Source: an uncultured Spirochaetaceae bacterium
Lineage (GTDB): Bacteria; Spirochaetota; Spirochaetia; Treponematales; Treponemataceae
DNA: 5,813 nucleotides
Assembly: GCA_902796985.1 (NCBI GenBank)
Contig: CADBRC010000028.1
Coordinates: 1 to 5,813 of the forward strand
Reading direction: 5' to 3'
Shown: positions 1 through 5,681 of the stretch, in pieces
Numbering within the stretch: the stretch's first letter is position 1
How the letters are laid out: every line of letters starts with the position of its first letter
The notes under the pieces: model-generated
Seen by the model: the letters and a program-made list of their open reading frames with translations, nothing else
The model's database searches: none
What the model was told of the DNA's origin: nothing
Program-made: the position numbers and the translations under genes

Positions 1-9
1 AGGTATGAT

Positions 10-435
10 ATGAACGAACTTTCACTTTTCAACAACTTCTTTGATGACGTGCTTCCGGCCATGCCGGACTTCACTCTCACCCGCACGCCCAGCCTTCCCA
101 AGGTTGACGTGACAGAGACAAAGGATTCCTACGCTATGTACATGGACCTGCCCGGCATGGACGAGACGGACGTGAACGTGGAGCTTGACCACAACGTCCT
201 CAAGATTTCCTCCGTCCGCACGGAGAACAAGGAGGACAAGGGCGACAAGAACGAGAAGGAGGGCAAGTACCTGATCCGCGAGCGTCGGATGACCAGCTTC
301 AGCCGCAGCTTCACCCTGCCCGAGGATGTGGACGGAAGCAAGATAAGCGCGACCTTCAAGAACGGCATCCTCGCCCTGACCATGCCGCGCACCTCGGCCC
401 CCGCGCCCAAGAAGATTGCCATCACCGCTGCATGA
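10..435 (+). CDS. Small heat-shock protein, Hsp20/alpha-crystallin family
   Basis: This 141-residue protein is an ATP-independent holdase chaperone of the cytoplasm that binds unfolding proteins and keeps them soluble for refolding by ATP-driven chaperones. A short N-terminal arm (about residues 1-30, rich in Phe and Asp) precedes an alpha-crystallin domain at about 31-126. The domain contains the family signature A-x-x-x-N-G-x-L at 114-121 (ATFKNGIL) and an LPG turn at 47-49. The C-terminal tail carries an I-A-I motif at 136-138, the I-x-I element that docks between dimers during oligomer assembly. A strongly charged Lys/Glu/Asp stretch at about 72-86 sits where the dimerisation loop is expected. 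Length is normal for the family. AGG at 1-3 lies six bases before the ATG, so the start is plausible, but the promoter is outside the window. Lysine codons are almost all AAG, which suggests high expression. The gene ends before the shared hairpin at 480-522. Family assignment is secure; the paralogue is not. Confidence 0.95.
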   Translation: MNELSLFNNFFDDVLPAMPDFTLTRTPSLPKVDVTETKDSYAMYMDLPGMDETDVNVELDHNVLKISSVRTENKEDKGDKNEKEGKYLIRERRMTSFSRSFTLPEDVDGSKISATFKNGILALTMPRTSAPAPKKIAITAA

Positions 436-479
436 GGCAGACACGCTGCATAAACAGTATAACCTGTAGCTAAACCAGA

Positions 480-522
480 GAGGCCCGGAAGCCCGCAAGG
501 GTTTCCGGGCCTCATTCGTTTT
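480..522. terminator. GNRA-capped hairpin terminator between convergent genes
   Basis: A 15-bp stem (480-494 pairing with 499-513, with one G-T wobble) closes a GCAA tetraloop, a GNRA-type loop. On the + strand it is followed by ATTCGTTTT, a modest T-tract suitable for intrinsic termination of the small heat-shock gene. On the - strand the hairpin begins about seven bases after the histidine kinase stop codon at 521-523. The tail there has only a short T run, so termination in that direction should be weaker. The kinase stop codon lies inside the + strand T-tract, so the two genes share this element with almost no spacer. Confidence 0.88.
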
Positions 523-1909
523 AAACCGGCAGTTCCAGCGTCATCAAGGCCCCTTGAATGCCGCCGTCACCACCTTCCAAATTTCCGGCGCTTATCTTAC
601 CGCCCAGCACATCGACTATTACGCTCGCTATGGAAAGTCCCAGGCCGGAACCGCCCGCCTTCCTATTGTGCGCCCCGTCTCCCCGGTAGAAGCGCTCAAA
701 GACGTGAGGCAGGACATCCGGCGAGAAGCCCGGCCCGTTGTCCCCGGCCCGTATGACAAGATTCCCCCCTTCCCGCTCGGCCTTCAGCGTAATTTCCGGT
801 ACCCGCCCCTCAGCCCGGCAGAATTTGACGCTGTTGGACGTAATGACGGTCAGGGCCTGGTGCAGCAGCTCCCGGTCGCTCCTGATGACAAGGCCGGGAG
901 GACAGTCCGTCGAAACGGCGGCATCATCCGCCAGAGACCTCACCTCATCCGCAATCTGGGAAAGAAGGTCCGCCATGCCGAATTCCTCAGCCTTAGGCTG
1001 CTGCCTGCCGCTTTCCAGCCGGGACATCTGGAGCAGGTTCTCTATGGTGCTCTCCATGGAGTGGGTCTCTTTGATTATCATGGAAAGGGACTTCTCCGTC
1101 TGTTCCCTGTCGTCCTTGCCCCAGCGCATGAGGAGCTTGGCCTGCCCCAGGATGACTGCAACCGGGGTCTTGAGCTCGTGCGAGACGTCGCTCGTAAAAG
1201 CCTTCTCCCGGTCAAAGTCAGCCTTAAGCCGGGCAAAGAGGTCGTTGAATGTCGCCGCCAGCGCGTCGTTCTCGTCCATCGCCTGTACCTTGTGCCTGAC
1301 GGGAAGGCTTTCGCCCAGATTCTCGCTGCTTATGCGCTGCGCCCGCTCGGTCATGCGCACGACGGGCCGCATGGTGTTCCGCGTAATGACGAGGGAGACC
1401 AGAAAGGAGAGGATCAGGACAGGTATGACAATGCGGGCGAGCGTAGACGGAACCCCCTTAAGCAGGAGGGTGCTGGTGTCGCTGTCCATGTTCATCGCGG
1501 TCTGTATCTGATAGCCCTTGCCGTTGGAGAGGATGCAGTCTACGGCATAGTAGAGGATGTTGAGGTCGCCGTCTATGAAGAAATCCTTCTGCAGGTAGAG
1601 CTTCGCATTACCGTCTGTCAGCGGCAGGTGAGGCAGGAAGGGATCGTTCGTATACAAGGAATCCAGCGTCCCCCACTCCCAGACAGCGTAGGTGATGTAG
1701 TACGGCATATAGAAGCCGTCAGAGCCTTTCTCCATGTTGGCCCGGATTTCCTCGGCAGCCTTGATGAGGTCGGCGGACTGCTCCTGCCTCACGAAGCTCC
1801 GCAAAAGGCCCGTGAACACGAGCGAAAGGGACAGAACTGCCACAGAAAGCAGCAGCATGAAGCGCAAAGAGAGCTTTGTTGACGCGGAATGAAGGAACGA
1901 GACTGACAT
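521..1909 (-). CDS. Membrane sensor histidine kinase (HAMP, HisKA, HATPase_c)
   Basis: This is the sensor of a two-component system, a membrane-bound kinase that autophosphorylates on histidine and passes phosphate to a response regulator. With the start at 1909 it has 462 residues. They comprise a membrane segment at about 16-36, an extracytoplasmic domain at about 37-157 with many aromatic residues, a second membrane segment at about 158-176, and a HAMP linker at about 177-232. The dimerisation domain has the H-box SHELKTP with His244. The ATPase domain has an N-box Asn359, a G1 box DNGPG at 390-394, the F-box FERFYR at 404-409 and a G2 box GGSGLGLSI at 419-427. All catalytic boxes are intact. 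The frame stays open upstream to 2068. The 1909 ATG was chosen because AAAAAGG lies six bases before it and the protein then opens directly into the first membrane segment. No response regulator is adjacent. The gene is divergent from argG and convergent with the heat-shock gene. The signal sensed is unknown. Confidence 0.93.
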   Translation of the reverse strand: MSVSFLHSASTKLSLRFMLLLSVAVLSLSLVFTGLLRSFVRQEQSADLIKAAEEIRANMEKGSDGFYMPYYITYAVWEWGTLDSLYTNDPFLPHLPLTDGNAKLYLQKDFFIDGDLNILYYAVDCILSNGKGYQIQTAMNMDSDTSTLLLKGVPSTLARIVIPVLILSFLVSLVITRNTMRPVVRMTERAQRISSENLGESLPVRHKVQAMDENDALAATFNDLFARLKADFDREKAFTSDVSHELKTPVAVILGQAKLLMRWGKDDREQTEKSLSMIIKETHSMESTIENLLQMSRLESGRQQPKAEEFGMADLLSQIADEVRSLADDAAVSTDCPPGLVIRSDRELLHQALTVITSNSVKFCRAEGRVPEITLKAEREGGNLVIRAGDNGPGFSPDVLPHVFERFYRGDGAHNRKAGGSGLGLSIASVIVDVLGGKISAGNLEGGDGGIQGALMTLELPV

Positions 1910-1915
1910 ACTGGG

Positions 1916-1922
1916 CCTTTTT
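1916..1922 (-). promoter_or_regulatory. Shine-Dalgarno deciding the histidine kinase start
   Basis: Read on the - strand this is AAAAAGG, six bases before the ATG at 1909. An in-frame ATG at 1933 is preceded only by GGCGGG at three bases. The most distal ATG at 2068 has no purine-rich site and would put coding sequence across the repeats and the argG control region. The 1909 start is therefore preferred. Confidence 0.6.
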
Positions 1923-1949
1923 GCCCCAAGCATATACCCGCCGGGCAGA

Positions 1950-1995
1950 GCCGTCAAGGGGCTTGGCCGCCAAAAGGCTTGCCGCCAAGGGGCTG
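1950..1995. repeat. Three-copy 15-bp imperfect tandem repeat
   Basis: There are three head-to-tail units: 1950-1965 (GCCGTCAAGGGGCTTG, 16 bases), 1966-1980 (GCCGCCAAAAGGCTT) and 1981-1995 (GCCGCCAAGGGGCTG). Because the units contain both CTTGGC and GCCAAG, the array can also fold into a hairpin (1962-1967 with 1984-1989, and an inner GCC-AAAA-GGC at 1969-1978). It lies in the untranslated region upstream of the kinase start. Just beyond it, ATCCGAAA occurs twice with a 10-bp period (2001-2008 and 2011-2018). The function is unknown; it could be a leader structure, a regulator site or simple slippage. Confidence 0.7.
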
Positions 1996-2031
1996 AAATC
2001 ATCCGAAAGGATCCGAAACAAGGCAAACTGC

Positions 2032-2065
2032 TTGCATAAATATAAAAAAAGTTGTAGTTTATATG
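2032..2065 (+). promoter_or_regulatory. Probable argG promoter region (elements poorly resolved)
   Basis: An AT-rich tract just upstream of argG contains a possible -35 hexamer TTGCAT (2032-2037). The candidate -10 elements are imperfect: TAGTTT at 2055-2060 has a 17-bp spacer but matches only three of six bases, and TATATG at 2060-2065 matches better but with a 22-bp spacer. The exact promoter is therefore uncertain. A promoter must lie near here, since the upstream neighbour is divergent. Confidence 0.35.
2033..2046 (+). promoter_or_regulatory. Putative ARG box 1 (ArgR/AhrC operator) upstream of argG
   Basis: TGCATAAATATAAA matches the arginine-repressor operator consensus TGAATWWWWATTCA at 11 of 14 positions. 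It shares the exact core TGCATAAA with the second box 31 bp downstream, so the two would sit on nearly the same helix face. A possible -35 element, TTGCAT at 2032-2037, overlaps it. The box call rests on resemblance to the known consensus and on its position before an arginine-synthesis gene. No ArgR gene is visible in the window, and the region is AT-rich, so chance similarity is possible. Confidence 0.45.
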
Positions 2066-2077
2066 CATAAAATTTCA
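2064..2077 (+). promoter_or_regulatory. Putative ARG box 2 (ArgR/AhrC operator) upstream of argG
   Basis: TGCATAAAATTTCA matches TGAATWWWWATTCA at 12 of 14 positions, the better of the two candidates. It ends six bases before the argG Shine-Dalgarno and lies at or just downstream of the likely promoter, a position where a bound repressor would block transcription. Its 31-bp spacing from the first box is close to three helical turns, which suits cooperative binding by a hexameric repressor. Confidence 0.5.
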
Positions 2078-2094
2078 TTTTTCAGAGGTACTAT

Positions 2095-3357
2095 ATGGCA
2101 AAGGATAAAGTCATTCTGGCATATTCCGGCGGTTTGGACACGACGGTCATCATCCCGTGGCTCAAGGAGAACTACGACTACGACGTCATTGCCGTCTGCA
2201 TCGATCTGGGACAGGGCGACGACTGGCCCAAGATTAAGGACCGCGCCCTCAAGACCGGAGCGGCGGCCTGCTATGTCGTTGACGCACGCGAGGAATACTG
2301 CAAGGAATACATCTGGCCGGCCGTAAAAGGCGGCTGCGTCTATGAGGACGAGTACCTGCTCGGCACCTCCACTGCCCGCCCGCTCATCGGCAAGATCCTC
2401 GTCGAGTACGCCCGTCAGGAAAAGGCTGTCGCCATCTGCCACGGAGCCACGGGTAAGGGCAATGATCAGGTGCGGTTCGAGCTTGCCATAAAGGCATTCG
2501 CGCCCGACCTCAAGGTCATCGCTGCCTGGCGCGACTCCAAGTGGAATCTGGACAGCCGCGAGGCCGAGATGAAGTATCTGGAGGACAGGGGAATTGAGGC
2601 CCCGATGAAGAAGGCCAACTCCTACTCCTGCGACGAGAACATCTGGCACATCAGCCACGAAGGTCTGGAGCTTGAGGAGACCGAGAAGGAAGGCCTCTTT
2701 GCCAACATGCTCAAGGAGACCAAGCTGCCCGAGGAGGCCGGCGACGGCGAGTACGTCACGGTCGAATTCGAGAAGGGAGAGGCCGTCTCAGTCAACGGCA
2801 AGAAGATGTCACCCCTCGCCATCATGGAGGAGCTGAACAAGATCGGCGGCCGCAACGGAATCGGCATTGTTGACCTGGTGGAGAACCGCGTCGTCGGCAT
2901 GAAGAGCCGCGGCATCTACGAGACTCCCGGCGGAACCATCCTGATGTACGCCCACGAGCAGCTGGACCACCTCTGCCTGGACAGGGACACCTACCACTTC
3001 AAGCAGAACGTTGCCCTCCGCGAGGCCGAGCTGATTTATGACGGCAAGTGGTTCACCGGACTTATGGAAGGCATCATGGCCTTCATGGACAAGGTGGAAG
3101 AGAACGTGACCGGCTGGGTCAAGCTCAAGCTCTACAAGGGCACGATGCGCGGCGCGGGCAGCAGCTCGCCCTACAGCCTCTACAACGAGAGCATCGCGAG
3201 CTTCGCAACCGGCGACCTCTATGACCACAAGGACGCGGACGGCTTCATCACCCTCTTCGGCCTGCCGCTCAAGGTACGCGCCATGATGGAGCAGAAAGTC
3301 GGCAAGGGCCAGGCCGTCATAGACAGCGCCTCGCTCAAGAAGCGCCCGACGGAGTAA
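2095..3357 (+). CDS. argG: Argininosuccinate synthase
   Basis: This cytoplasmic enzyme joins citrulline and aspartate using ATP (released as AMP and pyrophosphate) to give argininosuccinate, the penultimate step of arginine synthesis. The 420-residue protein opens with the ATP-pyrophosphatase motif YSGGLDTT at 10-17. Further family landmarks are YLLGTSTARP at 87-96, GATGKGNDQVRFE at 117-129, which is a substrate-binding segment, and YSCDENIWHISHEG at 177-190. No key segment is missing and the length fits the family. AGAGG at 2084-2088 is six bases before the ATG; another ATG at 2063 is out of frame. The gene appears monocistronic, with no argH following; a large hairpin follows instead. Two ARG-box-like sites upstream suggest repression by arginine. 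Codons favour AAG, GAG and CTC, as in the heat-shock gene, which is consistent with strong expression. Confidence 0.98.
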   Translation: MAKDKVILAYSGGLDTTVIIPWLKENYDYDVIAVCIDLGQGDDWPKIKDRALKTGAAACYVVDAREEYCKEYIWPAVKGGCVYEDEYLLGTSTARPLIGKILVEYARQEKAVAICHGATGKGNDQVRFELAIKAFAPDLKVIAAWRDSKWNLDSREAEMKYLEDRGIEAPMKKANSYSCDENIWHISHEGLELEETEKEGLFANMLKETKLPEEAGDGEYVTVEFEKGEAVSVNGKKMSPLAIMEELNKIGGRNGIGIVDLVENRVVGMKSRGIYETPGGTILMYAHEQLDHLCLDRDTYHFKQNVALREAELIYDGKWFTGLMEGIMAFMDKVEENVTGWVKLKLYKGTMRGAGSSSPYSLYNESIASFATGDLYDHKDADGFITLFGLPLKVRAMMEQKVGKGQAVIDSASLKKRPTE

Positions 3358-3363
3358 GGTAAA

Positions 3364-3421
3364 GGAACGCATTTCTGCGGGGACTTCACGCCAGTTTGAA
3401 GCCCCCGCGCCATGCGTTTCC
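3364..3421. terminator. Long hairpin after argG, probable terminator
   Basis: An inner stem of 12 positions with one mismatch pairs 3377-3388 with 3397-3408 around an eight-base loop. An outer stem pairs AACGCAT (3366-3372) with ATGCGTT (3412-3418), with a four-base and a three-base internal loop between the two stems. GG at 3364-3365 may extend it past a bulge to 3420-3421. The + strand tail is GTTTCC, so there is no real T-tract. It may act as a weak or factor-assisted terminator, as a 3' RNA-stabilising structure for argG, or both. Confidence 0.5.
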
Positions 3422-3466
3422 ACGGCATCAGGCAAACAAGCTGACCTTGCATTAGAACAATTACAC

Positions 3467-3472
3467 TATACT
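3467..3472 (+). promoter_or_regulatory. Candidate -10 element of the acetyltransferase operon
   Basis: TATACT matches the -10 consensus TATAAT at five of six positions and sits six bases before the ATG at 3479. Transcription would be expected to start at about 3478-3480, which is the start codon itself. The -35 side is weak: TTGCAT at 3447-3452 is only 14 bp away, and CTGACC at 3441-3446 is 20 bp away. The assignment is therefore tentative. Confidence 0.35.
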
Positions 3473-3478
3473 ACAGGC

Positions 3479-3883
3479 ATGAACCTCAACTACCGAATTC
3501 TGGACTGCGACATATTTGAATCCTACATGGCCCTGGAAGGCTGGGACAACTTTCCCCTGCTCAAGGCTTACACGCAGAAAGGCGAGTTTCCGTTCCTGCT
3601 CAAAGACAGCTCCTATATGGTCTTTGACTACAAGCCGTCCAGCGATCTCCTGAAGGCGGTCTGCATCTACAAGCAGTTCGATGACATCCTCACGATAGAC
3701 CTCTTCGAAGTCAACAAGAAATACCGGCATGTCGGCATCGGAACCAACGCAATAGAGCGGCTGATACTTGCCACCGGTGCAAAGAAAATCTATCTGGATG
3801 CAAAGGACACCAACGCGGAGATATTCTGGAAGAACCTGGGCATGGAGAAAATCGATGCGCAGACCTTCTGCCTGCTGTCGTAA
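3479..3883 (+). CDS. GNAT-family N-acetyltransferase, substrate unknown
   Basis: This 134-residue, probably cytoplasmic protein belongs to the acetyl-CoA-dependent Gcn5-related acetyltransferases. The coenzyme A pyrophosphate-binding motif A is R83-H-V-G86-I-G88, following a beta strand (TIDLFEVNKKY), and motif B is seen as AEIFWKNLGM at 113-122. This is short for the fold but within the usual range for minimal GNAT proteins. The N-terminal part (about 1-60) has many aromatic and acidic residues and gives no substrate clue. The start is uncertain in one respect: AGG is only one base from the ATG, so there is no usable Shine-Dalgarno. However, a -10-like TATACT places the expected transcript start on the ATG, suggesting a leaderless message. 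The stop codon overlaps the ribosome binding site of the next gene, so the two are probably co-translated. Acetyl acceptors in this family range from amines and antibiotics to proteins; I cannot choose among them. Confidence 0.85.
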   Translation: MNLNYRILDCDIFESYMALEGWDNFPLLKAYTQKGEFPFLLKDSSYMVFDYKPSSDLLKAVCIYKQFDDILTIDLFEVNKKYRHVGIGTNAIERLILATGAKKIYLDAKDTNAEIFWKNLGMEKIDAQTFCLLS

Positions 3884-3886
3884 GGA
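3882..3886 (+). promoter_or_regulatory. Shine-Dalgarno overlapping the acetyltransferase stop
   Basis: AAGGA shares its first two bases with the TAA stop of the acetyltransferase and sits five bases before the next ATG at 3892. The layout implies translational coupling of the two genes and supports the start chosen for the phosphorylase-like protein. Confidence 0.75.
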
Positions 3887-3891
3887 CATCT

Positions 3892-4656
3892 ATGATTTTA
3901 AGAAACGATTTTCCCATTTTGGAATTTGACACGGAAAAAGTCGCAAAGCTGAATCCGTCGGCTCTTGCCGGCAGGACCTTTGATGCGCACAGGATGATAA
4001 TCACATTCTTTCCCGATGTCATGAACAAGCTGCTGGCAAACGGTGAGATTGAAGCATACCATGAGATAGGCGGAGAGAATCCGTTCACGATTTACCGTTT
4101 TGTAAAAGAAAGCGATGTCCTCATCGTCCAGGGGCAAGTAGGCTGCCCGGCCTGCGGAGGAAACCTCGATTTATTTTACGCGCTTGGAGTCACCAAGGTG
4201 ATGTTCTGCGGCGGAGGCGGCGTGCTTGACCGGAACATCAAGGTGGGCCAGCTGCTCCTTGTAGACGGAGCAATCCGTGACGAGGGATTTTCTTATCACT
4301 ATGTTGAGCCGTCACGCTGCATCTATACCGACCGGAAGGTGACTGACAGAATCGCATCCTTCCTTGACGAACACAGCATTCCCTATCTACGGGGACTCAC
4401 CTGGACGACCGATGCCTTGTTCCGCGAAACACCCGAAAAAGTTGAACTCCGCAAAAGCGAGGGCGCCAAAATCGTGGAGATGGAACAGGCAGGCTGCATC
4501 GCCGTCGCCCAGTTCCGTGGCTTTGACTACGGCGCGATTATTTACGGCGGTGATGACGTTGCCTCGGAGGAATGGAACCATCGGGGCTGGAACACCCGCG
4601 AGGGAATCCGATTCAACCTTGTCATGCTCTGCAAAGAACTTGTAAAAGAAATGTAG
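3892..4656 (+). CDS. Nucleoside phosphorylase-family protein, divergent
   Basis: This 254-residue soluble protein is related to uridine and purine nucleoside phosphorylases, which split nucleosides with phosphate to give base and ribose-1-phosphate. Family features are a glycine-rich CGGGGVLD at 106-113 followed by VGQLLLVDGAIRDEG (118-132) and SYHY (134-137), a TTDALFRET segment at 172-180, the ribose-contacting VEMEQ at 195-199, and GGDD at 219-222, near the acidic residue that handles the base. Two canonical phosphate ligands are not apparent: there is no N-terminal G-D-P-x-R loop, and Phe105 falls where an Arg normally precedes the glycine-rich loop. From memory, a broad subfamily of such proteins shares this CGG-x-GVLD form, so this is probably subfamily character rather than decay. 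The substrate is unresolved; a nucleosidase or another N-glycoside is possible. The gene is co-expressed with the preceding GNAT protein and ends at a bidirectional terminator. Its mixed AAA/AAG usage suggests lower expression than argG. Confidence 0.85.
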   Translation: MILRNDFPILEFDTEKVAKLNPSALAGRTFDAHRMIITFFPDVMNKLLANGEIEAYHEIGGENPFTIYRFVKESDVLIVQGQVGCPACGGNLDLFYALGVTKVMFCGGGGVLDRNIKVGQLLLVDGAIRDEGFSYHYVEPSRCIYTDRKVTDRIASFLDEHSIPYLRGLTWTTDALFRETPEKVELRKSEGAKIVEMEQAGCIAVAQFRGFDYGAIIYGGDDVASEEWNHRGWNTREGIRFNLVMLCKELVKEM

Positions 4657-4680
4657 GAAAACGCTGCAGCATGAGCATAA

Positions 4681-4720
4681 AAAAAAGTCCTAAGCCTCTT
4701 TAGGAGACTTAGGACTTTCT
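4681..4720. terminator. Bidirectional rho-independent terminator
   Basis: An 11-bp perfect stem AAAGTCCTAAG (4684-4694) pairs with CTTAGGACTTT (4708-4718). Inside it, after one C-A mismatch, CTC/GAG forms a further three pairs around a five-base loop. On the - strand the stem runs into a strong T-tract (complement of the A run at 4681-4686), which terminates the sugar-permease operon. On the + strand the tail is TTTCTGACATTCTCT, a weaker T-rich tail serving the phosphorylase unit. It lies between the two convergent stop codons. Confidence 0.9.
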
Positions 4721-4751
4721 GACATTCTCTAAAAATCTAAAAGAGAACGAA

Positions 4752-5681
4752 CTACTCCTTTACGCCTCCGACCGTCATACCGACGATGAAGTACTTCTGA
4801 AGGAAGGGGTATACGACCAGAATCGGCAGGGTCGCAATCATCGTGATGGACGAGCGGATGCTTATCGGCGTGACCATCGCGCTTGCGCTTCCCGATGCGG
4901 CGGCAACCGCCATAGCGTTGGAGTCTGCCGCCGACGCGCTCTGGTTTTGACTGGACTGGAGGAATTCCATCAGCTTGTACTGCAGGGAGTGCAGGTTTGG
5001 CTCTCCAGAGCAGTAGAGGTAGGTGTCGAACCAGCTGTTCCATGCACCGACAGCGACGAAGAGGCTTATCATCGCGACTGAGGGAACAATGAGCGGCATG
5101 ATGATTTTCATGAAAATCTTGAATTCCCCGGCTCCGTCAATGCGGGCTGACTCGACGAAGCTGTCAGGCAGTCCGTTGATGTAGGTGCGCACGAGGATGA
5201 AGTTGAACACGTCCACGATGTTCGGGATGATGTAGACAGCGTAGCTCCTCAGCATTCCCAGGTTCTTGATCAGCATGTAGCTCGGGATGAGGCCCGCGCT
5301 CACGTACATAGAGATGACGAGCACGATGGTGGAGGGTTTCCTTATGACGAACTCCTTCCGGCTCAGGGCATAGGCAAGCATACAGGTGCAGAAGACGCTC
5401 ACGCCGGTCTGCAATATGGTCCTTGTCACCGAGATGATGAAGGCCTTGAGGAGCCTGTCGTCGATGAACAGGGCCTTGTAGTTCTGCCAGGTAAATTTCC
5501 TTGGGAAGAGGTGTATGCCCCCCTTTACGGAGTCAAGCCCGTCGTTGAACGAAATCGCTATGGTATTCCAGAAGGGGTATACCGTCACGACGATAAGAAA
5601 CGCGAGCACGACAAAAATGACGAAGTTGAAGATGGTGTCGCCCACGCTCTTATATTTTTTCTTGCCTATTGCATTGCTCAT
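4752..5681 (-). CDS. Carbohydrate ABC transporter permease, YtcP/LplC type
   Basis: This 309-residue inner membrane subunit belongs to a sugar or oligosaccharide importer of the MalG-like class. Six membrane segments are expected at about 18-38, 78-106, 117-138, 148-167, 195-215 and 279-297. The cytoplasmic EAA loop that contacts the ATPase is clear at about 177-200 (ESARIDGAGEF, then IIMPLIVPS). The protein ends in FIVGMTVGGVKE, close to the F-V-x-G-x-M-I-G-x-V-K-G tail usual for this subfamily. A loop at about 243-270 is rich in Ala, Ser and Asn. AGAGAGG, eight bases before the ATG and inside the preceding gene, gives the start, which overlaps that gene's stop as TAATG. The binding protein and ATPase are not in view. 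Relatives carry plant polysaccharide fragments or other glycans, but the substrate here cannot be told. Confidence 0.95.
   Translation of the reverse strand: MSNAIGKKKYKSVGDTIFNFVIFVVLAFLIVVTVYPFWNTIAISFNDGLDSVKGGIHLFPRKFTWQNYKALFIDDRLLKAFIISVTRTILQTGVSVFCTCMLAYALSRKEFVIRKPSTIVLVISMYVSAGLIPSYMLIKNLGMLRSYAVYIIPNIVDVFNFILVRTYINGLPDSFVESARIDGAGEFKIFMKIIMPLIVPSVAMISLFVAVGAWNSWFDTYLYCSGEPNLHSLQYKLMEFLQSSQNQSASAADSNAMAVAAASGSASAMVTPISIRSSITMIATLPILVVYPFLQKYFIVGMTVGGVKE

Noticed and set aside
22..498. Open frame on the - strand opposite the small heat-shock gene
   Set aside because: Its translation is low-complexity (Leu, Val, His, Ala), it overlaps a terminator, and it is opposite a clear Hsp20 domain.
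554..1882. Long open frame on the + strand opposite the histidine kinase
   Set aside because: It is fully antisense to a kinase with all catalytic motifs. The translation is rich in Arg, Gly and Val with no recognisable domain, as expected for a shadow in GC-rich sequence.
1910..2068. N-terminal extension of the kinase from an ATG at 2068
   Set aside because: It has no Shine-Dalgarno, would encode a tandem repeat and cross the argG control region, and adds 53 residues without homology-like character before the first membrane segment.
2809..3435. Open frames on the - strand opposite argG
   Set aside because: They are antisense to conserved argG coding sequence, show no domain and start inside the hairpin region.
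3447..3475. Another TTGCAT-containing AT-rich tract, considered as a third ARG box
   Set aside because: After the TGCAT half the second half-site is misplaced, and the following gene has no link to arginine.
3710..4137. - strand open frames across the acetyltransferase/phosphorylase junction
   Set aside because: They are shadows of two well-supported + strand genes, with no ribosome binding site or domain.
4657..4751. Possible small gene or RNA between the convergent stops
   Set aside because: The interval is under 100 bases and is explained by the bidirectional terminator.
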